64,000 nt of DNA from Acidobacteriota bacterium (GTDB taxonomy: Bacteria > Acidobacteriota > Terriglobia > Terriglobales > Acidobacteriaceae), in contig JAJYBU010000016.1 of assembly GCA_021778845.1 (NCBI GenBank), positions 1-64,000 on the forward strand. Direction: 5' to 3'. Made by a program: the position numbers and the translations under genes. Positions 1-8,818 of this stretch are shown here, piece after piece. The notes beneath the pieces are model-generated. The model did no database searches and had not been told where the DNA came from. It saw only the letters and a program-made list of their open reading frames with translations. Within the stretch, counting starts at the first letter, position 1. Every line of letters starts with the position of its first letter.

Positions 1-498
1 AAGCGCGGCGTTGATCTCGAAGCTGGGATTTTCGGTGGTAGCGCCGATGAGGCGGATGCTGCCGCGCTCGACGTAGGGGAGGAAGGCGTCCTGCTGAGCC
101 TTGTTGAAGCGATGGATCTCGTCGACGAAGAGGATGGTGCGGGAGCCGTAGGTGGCGGCCTTCTCGGCGTCGACCATGACCTGCTTGATCTCTTTTATGC
201 CGGAGAGGACGGCGGAGAACTCGATGAAGGTGGCAGAGGTGAGGTTGGCGATGATCTTCGCGAGTGTCGTTTTGCCGACGCCGGGAGGGCCCCAGAAGAT
301 GAGGCTCGCTGCGTCGGCTCCATTCTCCCGGGATTGGCTTTCATTTTCTATCTGCAGGCGCAACGGCTTGCCGGGCGCGAGGAGGTGGGTCTGGCCGAAG
401 AACTCGTCGAGGCTGCGGGGACGCATGCGCTCGGCGAGTGGGGCGCGCTGGAGCGAGGGGTTGGTGGAGGGATCGAGGTTGGGAGTGAAGAGACTCAT
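1..498 (-). CDS. rarA: Replication-associated recombination protein A (RarA/MgsA), C-terminus outside the window
   Basis: This is the N-terminal 166 codons of an AAA+ ATPase of the clamp-loader group that acts at stalled replication forks. The protein begins [12 protein letters not shown] and shows Walker [10 protein letters not shown] at residues 70-78, Walker [11 protein letters not shown] at 122-131 and the sensor-1 segment [10 protein letters not shown] at 152-161; the spacing and the phrase [13 protein letters not shown] are typical of RarA/MgsA. The frame is still open at base 1, so the rest of the ATPase domain and the C-terminal tetramerisation domain lie to the left. Its ATG (498-496) overlaps the TGA stop (497-495) of the upstream rRNA/tRNA methylase gene in an ATGA arrangement, which implies translational coupling. 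Identification is firm. Confidence 0.93.
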   Translation of the reverse strand, partial: MSLFTPNLDPSTNPSLQRAPLAERMRPRSLDEFFGQTHLLAPGKPLRLQIENESQSRENGADAASLIFWGPPGVGKTTLAKIIANLTSATFIEFSAVLSGIKEIKQVMVDAEKAATYGSRTILFVDEIHRFNKAQQDAFLPYVERGSIRLIGATTENPSFEINAAL

Positions 499-1322
499 AC
501 GTGCAGGGATTGGAGATCAGAACTCCGGGATTGGGTGCGTTGGCGGAGGGCTTCGTAGAGGAGGGTGGAGCCGGCGACTGCGGCGTTGAGCGACTCCACC
601 GCACAGGGAATGTGAAGGCGAGCTTGCGCGAGAGCGAGGGCTGTGGCAGAGAGGCCTGCGCCTTCGTTGCCGATCATGAAGGCGATGCGGGAGGCGAAGT
701 GAGCTTCGAAGAGCGAGATGGAGTCGAGTCGTTGCGCTACCGCTGCATAGACGGTGGATCCCTGGTGGGCGAGTTGCGCGGCGATCTGAGCGAGGGGTGC
801 GCGGATGATGGGGATGCGAAAGACAGACCCGGCAGAGGCGCGAACGACCTTCGGGTTCCACTGGTTGACGGTGTCGGGCGTGAGGAAGATCTGCTGCGCG
901 GCGAAGGCTTCGGCCGAGCGAATGAGCGTGCCGAGGTTGCCGGGATCCTGCAGGCTTTCGAGCACGAGCACGACCGATTGAGGCTGCGACGCGGGAGGCT
1001 GCGTCGCGGGGATGAGAAGGGTGGCAGCGATGCCCTGGGGAGAGGTAGTCTCGACGGCGCTCGCGAAGACATCGCGGCTGAGGGTAAGGACGGTGGAGGC
1101 TGCGAGTCCGGCGAGCGAGGGGCGATCGAGGACAGATTCGCTGCCTTCGCGGAGGAAGAGGGTTTCGAGAGTGAGGCCAGAGCGGAGGGCCTCGACGATG
1201 AGGTGCTCGCCTTCCAGTCCGAGGAGGTCGCCGGGCTGCGAGGCCTTGCCGCTGAAGGAGGCGCGGAGAGCTTTGACGCGGGCGTTGGACTTGCTCGTGA
1301 TGGGGATGGATGGAAGCATCAT
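495..1322 (-). CDS. TrmH/SpoU-family RNA 2'-O-methyltransferase
   Basis: The 275-residue product has the SpoU (SPOUT) layout: an N-terminal substrate-binding domain (about 1-100, beginning [13 protein letters not shown]) and a knotted SAM-binding domain. Motif 1 [15 protein letters not shown] is at 126-140, motif 2 [12 protein letters not shown] at 160-171 and motif 3 IGNEGAGL...[15 protein letters not shown] at 217-252. These enzymes methylate ribose 2'-OH groups in rRNA or tRNA; the exact nucleotide cannot be read from sequence. I place the start at the ATG pair 1322/1319. An upstream in-frame ATG at 1598 would run antisense through tsaC and adds no family-like sequence. The 3' end overlaps the rarA start by 4 nt, so the two are probably co-transcribed. 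Confidence 0.88.
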   Translation of the reverse strand: MMLPSIPITSKSNARVKALRASFSGKASQPGDLLGLEGEHLIVEALRSGLTLETLFLREGSESVLDRPSLAGLAASTVLTLSRDVFASAVETTSPQGIAATLLIPATQPPASQPQSVVLVLESLQDPGNLGTLIRSAEAFAAQQIFLTPDTVNQWNPKVVRASAGSVFRIPIIRAPLAQIAAQLAHQGSTVYAAVAQRLDSISLFEAHFASRIAFMIGNEGAGLSATALALAQARLHIPCAVESLNAAVAGSTLLYEALRQRTQSRSSDLQSLHV

Positions 1323-1433
1323 GCGTGCGGTAAAAGACGTTGAACCCCAGTGTACGCGCAGATTCGCCGAAGATTGTGCGGCGTGGGCTTCGCCGCGACC
1401 GAGCGGATGGGATAAAGTCATTGCTGGGGTAGA

Positions 1434-2084
1434 GTGACCTTGAACGCTGAAGTGATTCGTATTCATCCGGACGAACCGGAACCTCGTTTGATCGGACAGG
1501 TCGTGGAGTCGCTGCAACGCGGCAATGTGGTGGCGCTGCCGACGGATACGTTCTACGGCCTGGCGGTGGACCCGGTGAACCTGCGTGCGGTGGAACACAT
1601 CTACGAGTTAAAGACGCGAGCGAGACACAAACCGCTGAGCCTGCTGATCTCGGATGTGGCGCAGGCGTATGAACTGGCGCGGTCGATCGACAGCACCTTC
1701 GACAAGCTGGCGGAAAAGTTCTGGCCGGGACCGCTGACGATTGTGGTGAAGGCCGGGAGCAAACTGCCGCTGCGCGTGACGGCGAATACCGGGAACGTAG
1801 CGCTGCGGGTACCCGAGACGCAGATCTGCAGGGCTGTGGTGAGTGCGCTGGGGCTGCCGATTACGGCTACGTCGGCAAACCTGAGCGGGCAGCCGGAGTG
1901 CACCTATGCGGCTTGCGTGCGCGACCAGTTTGGCGAAAAGATTCCGCTGATTGTGGATGGCGGGCCGACGGCACGGTCGGTGGCGACGACCATTGTGGAC
2001 CTGAGTGGCGGCGGAAACTCGTGGATGATTCTGCGCGAGGGAGCCATCCCTACGTATGAGATTGCGCTCGCACTGCAGCATTAG
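1434..2084 (+). CDS. tsaC: L-threonylcarbamoyladenylate synthase (Sua5/YrdC/TsaC family)
   Basis: The protein (216 aa) makes threonylcarbamoyl-AMP from threonine, bicarbonate and ATP, the first step of the t6A37 modification of ANN-decoding tRNAs. Visible YrdC-fold motifs are PTDTFYGL (36-43), the nucleotide/threonine-binding KTRARHKPL (60-68), WPGPLT (97-102) and ATSANLSG (145-152). It ends just after the YrdC domain and lacks the extra C-terminal Sua5 domain, so it is the short TsaC form. The start is a GTG at 1434, divergent from the methylase gene at 1322; a TTG at 1440 is an alternative. The intervening 111 bp must hold both promoters. Confidence 0.92.
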   Translation: MTLNAEVIRIHPDEPEPRLIGQVVESLQRGNVVALPTDTFYGLAVDPVNLRAVEHIYELKTRARHKPLSLLISDVAQAYELARSIDSTFDKLAEKFWPGPLTIVVKAGSKLPLRVTANTGNVALRVPETQICRAVVSALGLPITATSANLSGQPECTYAACVRDQFGEKIPLIVDGGPTARSVATTIVDLSGGGNSWMILREGAIPTYEIALALQH

Positions 2085-2159
2085 ATCGAAACGCTTCAAT
2101 GAGAGACGCTGGATTCTGCACAAGCGATCGCGGCATACTTAGAGCAGGTTCCGTTACGC

Positions 2160-2831
2160 ATGGGTACAACACCGATCACGGCGAAGAGTCGTCCGCACAG
2201 AAGCGTCCACTGGATGCGCTGGACGGTGTTTGTGCTGATGATGATCGCGGCGGGATGGTTCACGTGGGTGTATCGGCAGATTGTGGCGACAGCCACGATC
2301 GATAACGCGCAACCGGCAGATGCGATTGCGGTGTTCGGGGCGGCGGAGTATGCGGGGCGGCCTTCGCCGGTGCTGCACGCCCGGCTGGACAAGGCCGTGG
2401 CGCTGTATGACGAGAACATGGCGCCGGTGATTGTGACACTGGGGGGCGGCTCGGATAAGGACTCGGGTAAGACCGAGGGCGGCGTGGGCCGCGATTATCT
2501 GCTGGCCAATGGCGTACCGTACGACAGAATGATTGCCGAAACCAAGTCGTTCGACACGGAGCAGCAGGTGGACAGCCTGGCCCGGATTGCGGCGCGGGAA
2601 CACTTTCACCACGTGATCGTGGTGAGCGATGGGACGCACCTGTTTCGGATTGCGCTGCTGTGCAGGCGCGCGGGGCTGGAGGTGTATACGTCGCCGCGCG
2701 CACCGCTGGGACACATCGACGATCTCGACGCGGCGGAGCGAGTGATGCATGAGATGCTGAGCTATACGGCGCTGCGGATGAACCTGCATGTGAGCTCGGT
2801 GCATCTGTGGCTGAATGGCCGGACGGGCTGA
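2160..2831 (+). CDS. Membrane-anchored DUF218 protein (YdcF/SanA/ElyC family)
   Basis: The product is 223 aa with one N-terminal transmembrane helix (about 20-38) followed by a DUF218 domain (about 53-205). Family marks are ADAIAVFGAAEY, TLGGGSDKD (94-101), TEGGVGRDYLL (105-115) and VVSDGTHLFR, the last containing the conserved Ser and His residues. DUF218 proteins such as SanA and ElyC are linked to cell-envelope integrity in Enterobacteria, but their biochemistry is poorly defined; assigning that role here is inference. The gene lies 75 bp after tsaC on the same strand and is convergent with prfB, 3 bp away. Confidence 0.8.
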   Translation: MGTTPITAKSRPHRSVHWMRWTVFVLMMIAAGWFTWVYRQIVATATIDNAQPADAIAVFGAAEYAGRPSPVLHARLDKAVALYDENMAPVIVTLGGGSDKDSGKTEGGVGRDYLLANGVPYDRMIAETKSFDTEQQVDSLARIAAREHFHHVIVVSDGTHLFRIALLCRRAGLEVYTSPRAPLGHIDDLDAAERVMHEMLSYTALRMNLHVSSVHLWLNGRTG

Positions 2832-2834
2832 GAA

Positions 2835-3963
2835 CTAGTCTTCGTCGTCGGCAATGGGGGCGGGTATGCCGCCTTCCCTGCGCATGCGCAGATAGCCGCG
2901 AATGAAGGGCTCAAGCGCTCCGTCAAGCACCTTGTCGACGTCGCCGACTTCAACGCGCGTGCGCAGATCTTTCGCCATGCGGTAGGGCTGCAGGACGTAG
3001 CTGCGAATCTGTGAGCCGAACTTGATGTCGAGCTTGGAGTCTTCGAGCTTACGGCTGATCGCCTTCTTCTTGTCGAGTTCGTACTCGTAGAGTTTGGAGC
3101 GCATCATCTTCATGGCTCGGTCCTTGTTCTTGTGCTGTGAACGCTCGTTCTGGCAGCCGGTGACGAGGCCTGTAGGAATATGCGTGATGCGCACGGCGGA
3201 GTCTGTGGTGTTGACGTGCTGGCCACCCTTGCCGCCGGAGCGGTAGGTGTCAATGCGGAGGTCTTCAGGCTTGATGTCGATGACGATGGTGTCGTCGATT
3301 TCGGGTGAGACGAAGACGCTGGCGAAGCTGGTGTGGCGGCGCTTGGCGGAGTCGAAGGGCGAGATGCGAACGAGGCGATGAACGCCCGTTTCACCCGAGA
3401 GCAGGCCGAAGGCAAAGTCGCCGGTGATGGTGAAGGTGGCGGACTTGATGCCGGCTTCGTCACCGTCCTGGATCTCGTTGATCTCGACCTTGAAGCCCTG
3501 ACGTTCGGCCCAGCGAATGTACATGCGCATGAGCATCTCGGCCCAGTCCTGGCTCTCGGTGCCGCCGGCGCCGGGGTGGACGGTGACGATGGCGTTGAGC
3601 GGGTCGGTGTCGCTGGAGAGCATGGTTTTGGATTCGAGCGCGTCGGCGAACTCGACCAGCGCGGGGATCTCGCGGGTGAGGTCGGGCTCGGTGTTTTCTC
3701 CTTCGCGGGCTAGCTCGAAGTAGGCGTCGATGTCGTCGGAGCGACGAGCGAGTTCGGCATCGTCAGCGATGAGGGTTTCTAGACGCTTGCGCTCGCGCAT
3801 CAGGGGCTGCGACCTGGCGGCGTCAGCCCATACGGACGGGTCGGAGATCTTCTGCTCGACGGTGGCTAATTCAGATTTGAGGCGGGGGGCGTCAAAGATA
3901 CTCCCGCAGTTCGCGTACTTTCTCGCGGACCGGGGAGTAGGAAAATTCGAGATCACTCAGCAT
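2835..3963 (-). CDS. prfB: Peptide chain release factor 2, expressed through a programmed +1 frameshift
   Basis: RF2 recognises UGA and UAA and triggers peptide release. The true start is ATG 3963-3961, giving MLSDLEFSYSPVREK and a 23-codon leader that ends with CTT at 3897-3895 and an in-frame TGA at 3894-3892. Skipping one base (T3894) puts the ribosome on GAC (3893-3891) and the main frame, ending at 2835; the product is 375 aa. In it, the UGA-recognising SPF tripeptide is at about 201-203 and the catalytic GGQ at about 246-248. The apparent ATG at 3956 in the main frame is spurious: its first 21 codons are the leader read out of frame. The gene starts 4 bp after lnt, so the two form an operon. 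Confidence 0.96.
3891..3905 (-). promoter_or_regulatory. prfB: RF2 autoregulatory +1 frameshift site
   Basis: Read on the minus strand the site is GGGAG-TAT-CTT-TGA-C. It has the known RF2 recoding elements: an internal Shine-Dalgarno-like GGGAG three bases before the slippery CTT codon, the UGA stop, and the C after UGA that makes termination inefficient. When RF2 is scarce the ribosome pauses at UGA and slips +1, so RF2 controls its own synthesis. The E. coli site differs only slightly in the Shine-Dalgarno-like part. Confidence 0.95.
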
Positions 3964-3967
3964 GGTT

Positions 3968-5587
3968 CTAGTTTACTTGGGTTTGCGTTGTAAATCTTTT
4001 GCGGACAAGACCAAATCCAAGCAAGAGCGAGGTTACGAGGGCACAGAGCCATGGGAACCAATCGCCGTAACGGCTATAGAAGGTGATGTCGCTCTCGTAG
4101 CCGAAGGGCACCTGAACCGAAGTGCGGATGTGGCGCGGAATGGTTTCAGTGATGCGCCCGCGGGGGTCGATGGCGGCGGTGATGCCGGTGTTGGTGGCAC
4201 GAAGGACCCAGCGGTGGTTCTCGATGGCGCGCATGCGGACCATGTCGAGATGCTCCCAGGGGGCGCTGGTGTCTCCGTACCAGCCATCATCAGAGATATT
4301 CACTAATACCTTCGCGCCCTGCAACGGGAATCGGCGAAGGTCGTCCCCAAAGATCGATTCATAGCAGATAAAGGTACCGTATTTTTTATCGCCCACTGTA
4401 AAGACGGTGCGACGAGTTCCCGGAATAAAGATGAGATCGTCGAGCAGATTCCCTACAAAGAAAAATAGCGGCTTGTAGGGGGTGTATTCGCCGAAAGGAA
4501 CCAGGTGCATCTTGTCGTAGCGGCCAGCGTAACTTCCATTGGGGAGAAAAAAGCTGGCTGAATTATAAAGGCTGGGGTGGCCATGATCGTAGTCAGCTAC
4601 GGTGACATCATTGACGATGACTGCGGCGTTGGCTTGCTGCGCGAGCGTGCTGATGGCCTGGCGAAGGATGGGATCGTTGTCATAAAAATCGGTCGGGGCT
4701 TCGGGCCAGATAATGATTTGCGAGCGCTCGTTGAGGGGCGTTCCGTATAGTTCGTGGTCCCTCGGAGTAAGACCAATGACAGGGTGCAGACTAAGTTGCG
4801 AGAAAGAGGCGAGCATCTGCTGCCTGGTCTCGACGTGACCTGTCGCTTCGCTTCCGACACTTAGATTTTCCTGCAGGAGGGTAGCAACCGAATCGGTGGC
4901 TTCGGGCACGTAGGAGCGATTGCGTGCGACCGCGACTGTGGCTAATACAACGAACAGAGCGGCCGCGCCAGCATGCAGAAACTTCGCGCGAAGGGGCATG
5001 CTTGCTGGGCGAAGGAGCCAGAGCGCATTGACGGCCGCGATGACGAAGGAAATTCCCATGACACCGGTCCAGGGTGCTAGCCGAGTGAGAGTGAGGTTAT
5101 CGACTTGTACGTAACCGAGGAGGTCCCATGGGAAACCGGTAATGCGGGCGCGGGCTAACTCGACGGCTACCCAAAGAAATGGGACCGCAAGGAGCACGAC
5201 GGTGCGTGCATACCGGATGCGCAGGATGCCCACCAGAGCTCCGAAGAGTGCCTGGTAGAGGCCAAGGTAGAGCGCAAACAGAATAAGAATTCCTAGCGAT
5301 GCGATGCTGGGAATACTCGCATAGATATGCATCGTGCGATAGATCCAGTAACAATTTCCGGCATACCAGACGACCCCTGAAAAGTAGGCGAGAAGGGCGG
5401 CCTGATAGGGGCGAAGTGGATTTCCGGCACGATTGCAACTGAGTAGCGCATAGAACAGCGGTACCAGACAGAACCAGCAAAATGCCCTGCGCCAGAGAGG
5501 CACGGGCCCCGCAATAGAAAACGGCAATATCTGCAAGAAAGCGGAAAGTATGGCCAAAGCCCATAGCCGCAGGGGAATCGATCGCAT
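3968..5587 (-). CDS. lnt: Apolipoprotein N-acyltransferase
   Basis: Lnt adds the third acyl chain to the N-terminal cysteine of lipoproteins at the periplasmic face of the inner membrane. The 539-aa protein has about six hydrophobic segments in residues 1-220, a nitrilase-like domain from about 232 to 505, and a C-terminal membrane helix near 515-533. The catalytic triad can be placed at E296 (IIWPEAPTDFY), K359 (RYDKMHLVPFGEY) and C408 (TFICYESIFG). The ATG at 5587 opens directly into the first hydrophobic stretch. prfB follows 4 bp downstream. The presence of Lnt fits the several lipobox proteins encoded elsewhere in the window. Confidence 0.95.
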   Translation of the reverse strand: MRSIPLRLWALAILSAFLQILPFSIAGPVPLWRRAFCWFCLVPLFYALLSCNRAGNPLRPYQAALLAYFSGVVWYAGNCYWIYRTMHIYASIPSIASLGILILFALYLGLYQALFGALVGILRIRYARTVVLLAVPFLWVAVELARARITGFPWDLLGYVQVDNLTLTRLAPWTGVMGISFVIAAVNALWLLRPASMPLRAKFLHAGAAALFVVLATVAVARNRSYVPEATDSVATLLQENLSVGSEATGHVETRQQMLASFSQLSLHPVIGLTPRDHELYGTPLNERSQIIIWPEAPTDFYDNDPILRQAISTLAQQANAAVIVNDVTVADYDHGHPSLYNSASFFLPNGSYAGRYDKMHLVPFGEYTPYKPLFFFVGNLLDDLIFIPGTRRTVFTVGDKKYGTFICYESIFGDDLRRFPLQGAKVLVNISDDGWYGDTSAPWEHLDMVRMRAIENHRWVLRATNTGITAAIDPRGRITETIPRHIRTSVQVPFGYESDITFYSRYGDWFPWLCALVTSLLLGFGLVRKRFTTQTQVN

Positions 5588-5825
5588 CGCTATGAGTCTA
5601 GCATCGTAAGGGGAATAGATTATTTACTACGCAGAGAGGCTGCTGTTCGCAGTTGATCTGCATCAAAATCTATAACATTGGACTGGTCCATCAAGGCACA
5701 TCAATCCAAGGAATAAATAAAATAGACTGATTTGCAGGAAAGCTAAATAGAACTATAGAATTCAACATGTTGCGGAAATGCTCAGAAAATTTCAGAGATG
5801 AGCAACTATGGAAAGGAAGTACCGG

Positions 5826-6185
5826 ATGGACGTTAGCAAGATTATTGCTGAAATTGATGCGCAGCTCGCCCCACTCCAGCATGCACGGGCAGTACTGCTA
5901 GGTTTGAACGAGAACGCTGCGGTAGCGAAGCCGCGCCGCGGCCGTCCCAAGGGGAGCACCAACGCTGCGAAGACGGTTGCAGTGAAGGTGGCCAAGCGCT
6001 CCAAGAGGAAGCGTAACCTGAGCCCTGAGGGACGGAAGCGCATTGCCGAGGCGATGAAGCGCCGCTGGGCCGAGCGCCGCAATGAGACTCCTAAGGCAGC
6101 GAAGAAGGTAGCGGCAAAGAAAGAAGCTGCTGCACCTAAGAAAGAAGTAGCTGCTGCAAAGAAAGAAGCATCCGCGAAGAAATAG
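5826..6185 (+). CDS. Small lysine/arginine-rich AT-hook protein, histone-like
   Basis: The product is 119 aa and strongly basic. It has three parts: a short acidic-hydrophobic helix (1-28, starting MDVSKIIAEIDAQL), an AT-hook core RGRPKGS (38-44), and a segment SPEGRKRIAEAMKRRWAERR (66-85) that resembles NUMOD3-like DNA-binding motifs. After that comes an Ala/Lys tail with repeated AAKKE/APKKE units (90-119), like histone H1 tails. The chosen ATG has a good ribosome site (AAGGAAG, 6 nt spacing); an in-frame ATG at 5808 is an alternative. The 220 bp upstream are unusually AT-rich. Minor-groove DNA binding and a nucleoid role are inferred from composition. Confidence 0.8.
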   Translation: MDVSKIIAEIDAQLAPLQHARAVLLGLNENAAVAKPRRGRPKGSTNAAKTVAVKVAKRSKRKRNLSPEGRKRIAEAMKRRWAERRNETPKAAKKVAAKKEAAAPKKEVAAAKKEASAKK

Positions 6186-6210
6186 CCTTGCCCATTTGAG
6201 TATCAAGGAG

Positions 6211-6244
6211 AAAAAGGAGCTATCCGAAGATAGCCCCTTTTTTT
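6211..6244 (+). terminator. Rho-independent terminator
   Basis: GCTATC (6219-6224) pairs with GATAGC (6229-6234) across a CGAA loop. Flanking AAAAAGG/CCTTTTT pairs around one A-C mismatch, and a T run follows. It lies 25 bp after the AT-hook gene, and the A-rich left arm could make it work in reverse for the convergent methyltransferase gene. Confidence 0.88.
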
Positions 6245-6312
6245 CGTTTCTATTTTTTGCCTGAGCTATTGTGGGCTTGCGTGTTAATGCGGCAGGCATG
6301 GGTGCAAGGCCG

Positions 6313-6957
6313 TCAGCGAATCGCTATGACTTCTCGCACATTATCTTTTCCGAGGAAGAATCGAACGCTGCCGTATCCTTCGAGGAACTTCTCCACCTGG
6401 CGCGGCTGGTAGACCTTGCGGACGGGAAAGGACCCGCTGTCGAGCGCGAGCAGTTCATCCGTATCGGCAAGCTGAAAGCGCGAGAAGACGGTTTCGGGGC
6501 CGTCGAGGCGACCGTGAAAAAAAGCCAGCAGCATGCCATTGGGACGTAGCACCTTGCGCAACCGAGCGAAGAGTGCGGGAACCATCTCCGGCGGGAGAAA
6601 GTTCGCCGTATCCCACAGGAGAATGACGTCGAAGTCGCGTCCGGAGAAGTCTAGATTCGAGGCGATGAAGCGATCAACATCAAACTCTGGCTCAGTGTCC
6701 TTGGGATCAAAGAGTTGGGCAGGCTTGAGCCACTCAGGGCGGGTTGCATCCTGAACGATGTTGGCCATGTAGACGCTGTGACCTCGCGAAGTGAGGTAGT
6801 TGATGTTGTGCGGCGAGGTGGTTCCGAAGTCAAGGACGCGGAGGGACGGAGTCCGCTCGAGATAGGTACGCACCTCGACCCAGCCGCGGGAGTGACGTGG
6901 CGGTCGCTCAGACGAATGGGCGGTAGAGCCGCGCTCTTTTTTGAACATCCCAAACAT
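6313..6957 (-). CDS. Class I SAM-dependent methyltransferase, substrate unknown
   Basis: The protein is 214 aa. A Rossmann-like motif I appears at about 40-51 (RVLDFGTTSPHN), with a degenerate glycine pattern; the motif IV-like strand DVILLWDTANFL is near residue 110 and LRKVLRPNGMLLAFF near 137, as in small-molecule or protein methyltransferases of the ubiE/Methyltransf_11 type. There is no signal peptide. It lies 27 bp downstream of the bactofilin gene on the same strand, so the two are probably one operon, but no known function links them. The substrate cannot be inferred. Confidence 0.75.
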   Translation of the reverse strand: MFGMFKKERGSTAHSSERPPRHSRGWVEVRTYLERTPSLRVLDFGTTSPHNINYLTSRGHSVYMANIVQDATRPEWLKPAQLFDPKDTEPEFDVDRFIASNLDFSGRDFDVILLWDTANFLPPEMVPALFARLRKVLRPNGMLLAFFHGRLDGPETVFSRFQLADTDELLALDSGSFPVRKVYQPRQVEKFLEGYGSVRFFLGKDNVREVIAIR

Positions 6958-6984
6958 GGCAGTCCTCTCCGCAGTGCGATCGAC

Positions 6985-7374
6985 TCAGGCGTGCTGGCCT
7001 GCGTGGGTTACGTTCCCACCGGGTGAGACAGGGAACGGTTCGTTGGCGCGGGATGGATCGACGCCGCCACGCAACGTGGCTCCGTCTTCGATGGACATGC
7101 GAGTGGCGCAGATATCGCCGAGGACGACGGCACCACCTTGCAGTTCGACGCGTCCGGTGGCGCGAATCTCGCCCTCGACGCGTCCAGCAATGACCACATC
7201 CTGAGCCATGATAGTGGCGCGGACGTGACCGTCGGCGCGCACGATAAGGCGTGCGCCGGGAAGACGGATGATGCCCTCGACATCGCCGTCAATCAGCAGG
7301 TCGGTTGAGCCGGAAATCTCGCCGCGAAACTTAATCTCGCGGCCAATGACAGTTGCACCTTCGGTCGGAATCAT
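6985..7374 (-). CDS. Bactofilin-family polymer-forming cytoskeletal protein
   Basis: This short bactofilin (about 129 aa) has the typical right-handed beta-helix rungs: IKFRGEISGSTDLLIDGDVEG, LIVRADGHVRATIMAQDVVIAG, VEGEIRATGRVELQGGAVVLGD and similar, with hydrophobic residues every second position. Bactofilins self-assemble into nucleotide-free filaments that scaffold cell-shape or envelope enzymes. I favour ATG 7374 (MIPTEGATVIG); an in-frame ATG at 7461 adds 29 residues unlike the family. The C-terminal tail after about residue 105 (VDPSRANEPFPVS) is disordered-looking. Confidence 0.87.
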   Translation of the reverse strand: MIPTEGATVIGREIKFRGEISGSTDLLIDGDVEGIIRLPGARLIVRADGHVRATIMAQDVVIAGRVEGEIRATGRVELQGGAVVLGDICATRMSIEDGATLRGGVDPSRANEPFPVSPGGNVTHAGQHA

Positions 7375-7625
7375 AAAAATAAGGCCGCTCCATGGCCGAG
7401 GGAGCGCGGTCGTCACGCATCCCGGGTAGTAAGCCCGACTATAAACTAAGCGGGTCAACACGACATAATCGACGGCGAAGGGGGCACCTTGTGTCTAACG
7501 TGGTAGCGAGGCAACCATTCGCCTGAGAGAACGATGGATGGCGCTATGCGAGTTTCGTTTATGCTATCGCTGCTATCGTCCGAGCACGCGGTGAGATTGC
7601 TGCTGGCAATGCCGAAACCAGTGGA

Positions 7626-8762
7626 TTAACCAGCGACGGCGTCGCCACGGCGCAGCGTGCGGCTGCGGACGGTGAGACGTTCGATGCGGTCGCGCTGCAC
7701 GTCGAAGCCGCGGCCCGGGGTGGTGGGAACGGTGATGGTGCCGGAAGGGCTGACGATCACCTCGGGCTCGATGATGTCCTGGGCCCAGTAGCGTTTGGAC
7801 GCAGAGACATCGCCGGGGAGTGAGAAGTTGGGCAGTGAGGACAGCGCGATGTTGTGAGCGCGGCCAATGCCGGTTTCGAGCATGCCGCCGCACCAGACGG
7901 CGATGCCGAAGGAGTGGGCGACGTCGTGGATGGCGATGGCCTCTGTGAAGCCGCCGACGCGGCCTACCTTGATGTTGAGGATGCGGCCGCTGCCAAGTTC
8001 GAGAGCGGCGATGGCGTCGCGGCGGTTACGGATGCACTCGTCGAGGCAGATGTCGGTCTTGATGCGGCGCTGAAGTTCGGCGTGGAAGAAAAAGTCGTCG
8101 TACCAGAGCGGCTGCTCGATCATGAGGAGTTTGAACTGGTCCCAGGACTCGATGGCCGCGACGTGCGCGGGGTTGTCCAGCGAATAGGCGGAGTTGGCGT
8201 CACAGCTGAGAAGGATGTCGGGCCAGCGCTCGCGGACCATCGCGAAGATGTTGGAATCCCAGCCAGGCTTGCACTTCAACTTGATGCGCTGATAGCCGGC
8301 GGCGAGTTCTTTGGCGATGGTGTCCATGAGCTTTTCGGGCGTGGCCTGGATGCCGATGGAGACGCCGCAGGGGATGGTCTCGCGGGTGCCGCCGAGAAGC
8401 TTGGCCAAGGGAATTCCCTGCTGCTGGGCGTCGAGATCCCATACGGCGTTCTCAAGCGCTGCCTTGGCCATGCGATGGCCGCGGACCTGTTCAAAGAGAG
8501 CGGGACAGTCGCGGCCAGAGGCGACGGTAGCATTGAGCAGGCGCGGTGCGAGTTCCTTCTCCATGATGATCCAGGCAGTGTCGACCTGCTCGTCGGAGAA
8601 GTAGGGGTGTTCGCCGGCGACGCACTCGCCCCAGGCGGTGAGGCCGTCGGCTTCGATCTCGATGAGGAGAATACGGCGGCCAGTGGTGACGCCAAAGCTG
8701 GTCTCGAATGGATGCGCGAGCGGCATCTGGATCTCACGGAGGTGGATGGCTTCGATCTTCAT
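7626..8762 (-). CDS. menC: o-Succinylbenzoate synthase / N-succinylamino-acid racemase (enolase superfamily)
   Basis: The protein (378 aa) is a muconate-lactonising subgroup member of the enolase superfamily. The acid/base lysines are in KLK (K161, K163), the metal ligands D188 (CDAN), E216 (IEQP) and D241 (LDEC), and the opposing lysine K265 is in NIKVGRVGG. This combination is typical of OSBS enzymes, which make o-succinylbenzoate in menaquinone synthesis; many are also N-succinylamino-acid racemases (NSAR). No other men gene is nearby, and the upstream neighbour is a GNAT transferase of the kind paired with NSAR in Geobacillus, so racemase activity is at least as likely as a menaquinone role. 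It lies 56 bp after the GNAT gene in a mazG-GNAT-menC cluster. Confidence 0.85.
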   Translation of the reverse strand: MKIEAIHLREIQMPLAHPFETSFGVTTGRRILLIEIEADGLTAWGECVAGEHPYFSDEQVDTAWIIMEKELAPRLLNATVASGRDCPALFEQVRGHRMAKAALENAVWDLDAQQQGIPLAKLLGGTRETIPCGVSIGIQATPEKLMDTIAKELAAGYQRIKLKCKPGWDSNIFAMVRERWPDILLSCDANSAYSLDNPAHVAAIESWDQFKLLMIEQPLWYDDFFFHAELQRRIKTDICLDECIRNRRDAIAALELGSGRILNIKVGRVGGFTEAIAIHDVAHSFGIAVWCGGMLETGIGRAHNIALSSLPNFSLPGDVSASKRYWAQDIIEPEVIVSPSGTITVPTTPGRGFDVQRDRIERLTVRSRTLRRGDAVAG

Positions 8763-8818
8763 GGTGACTCCTGCGGTAGTTAGTGGTGAGTCGTGCGTAA
8801 AGAGTAGATAGCTAAGAG

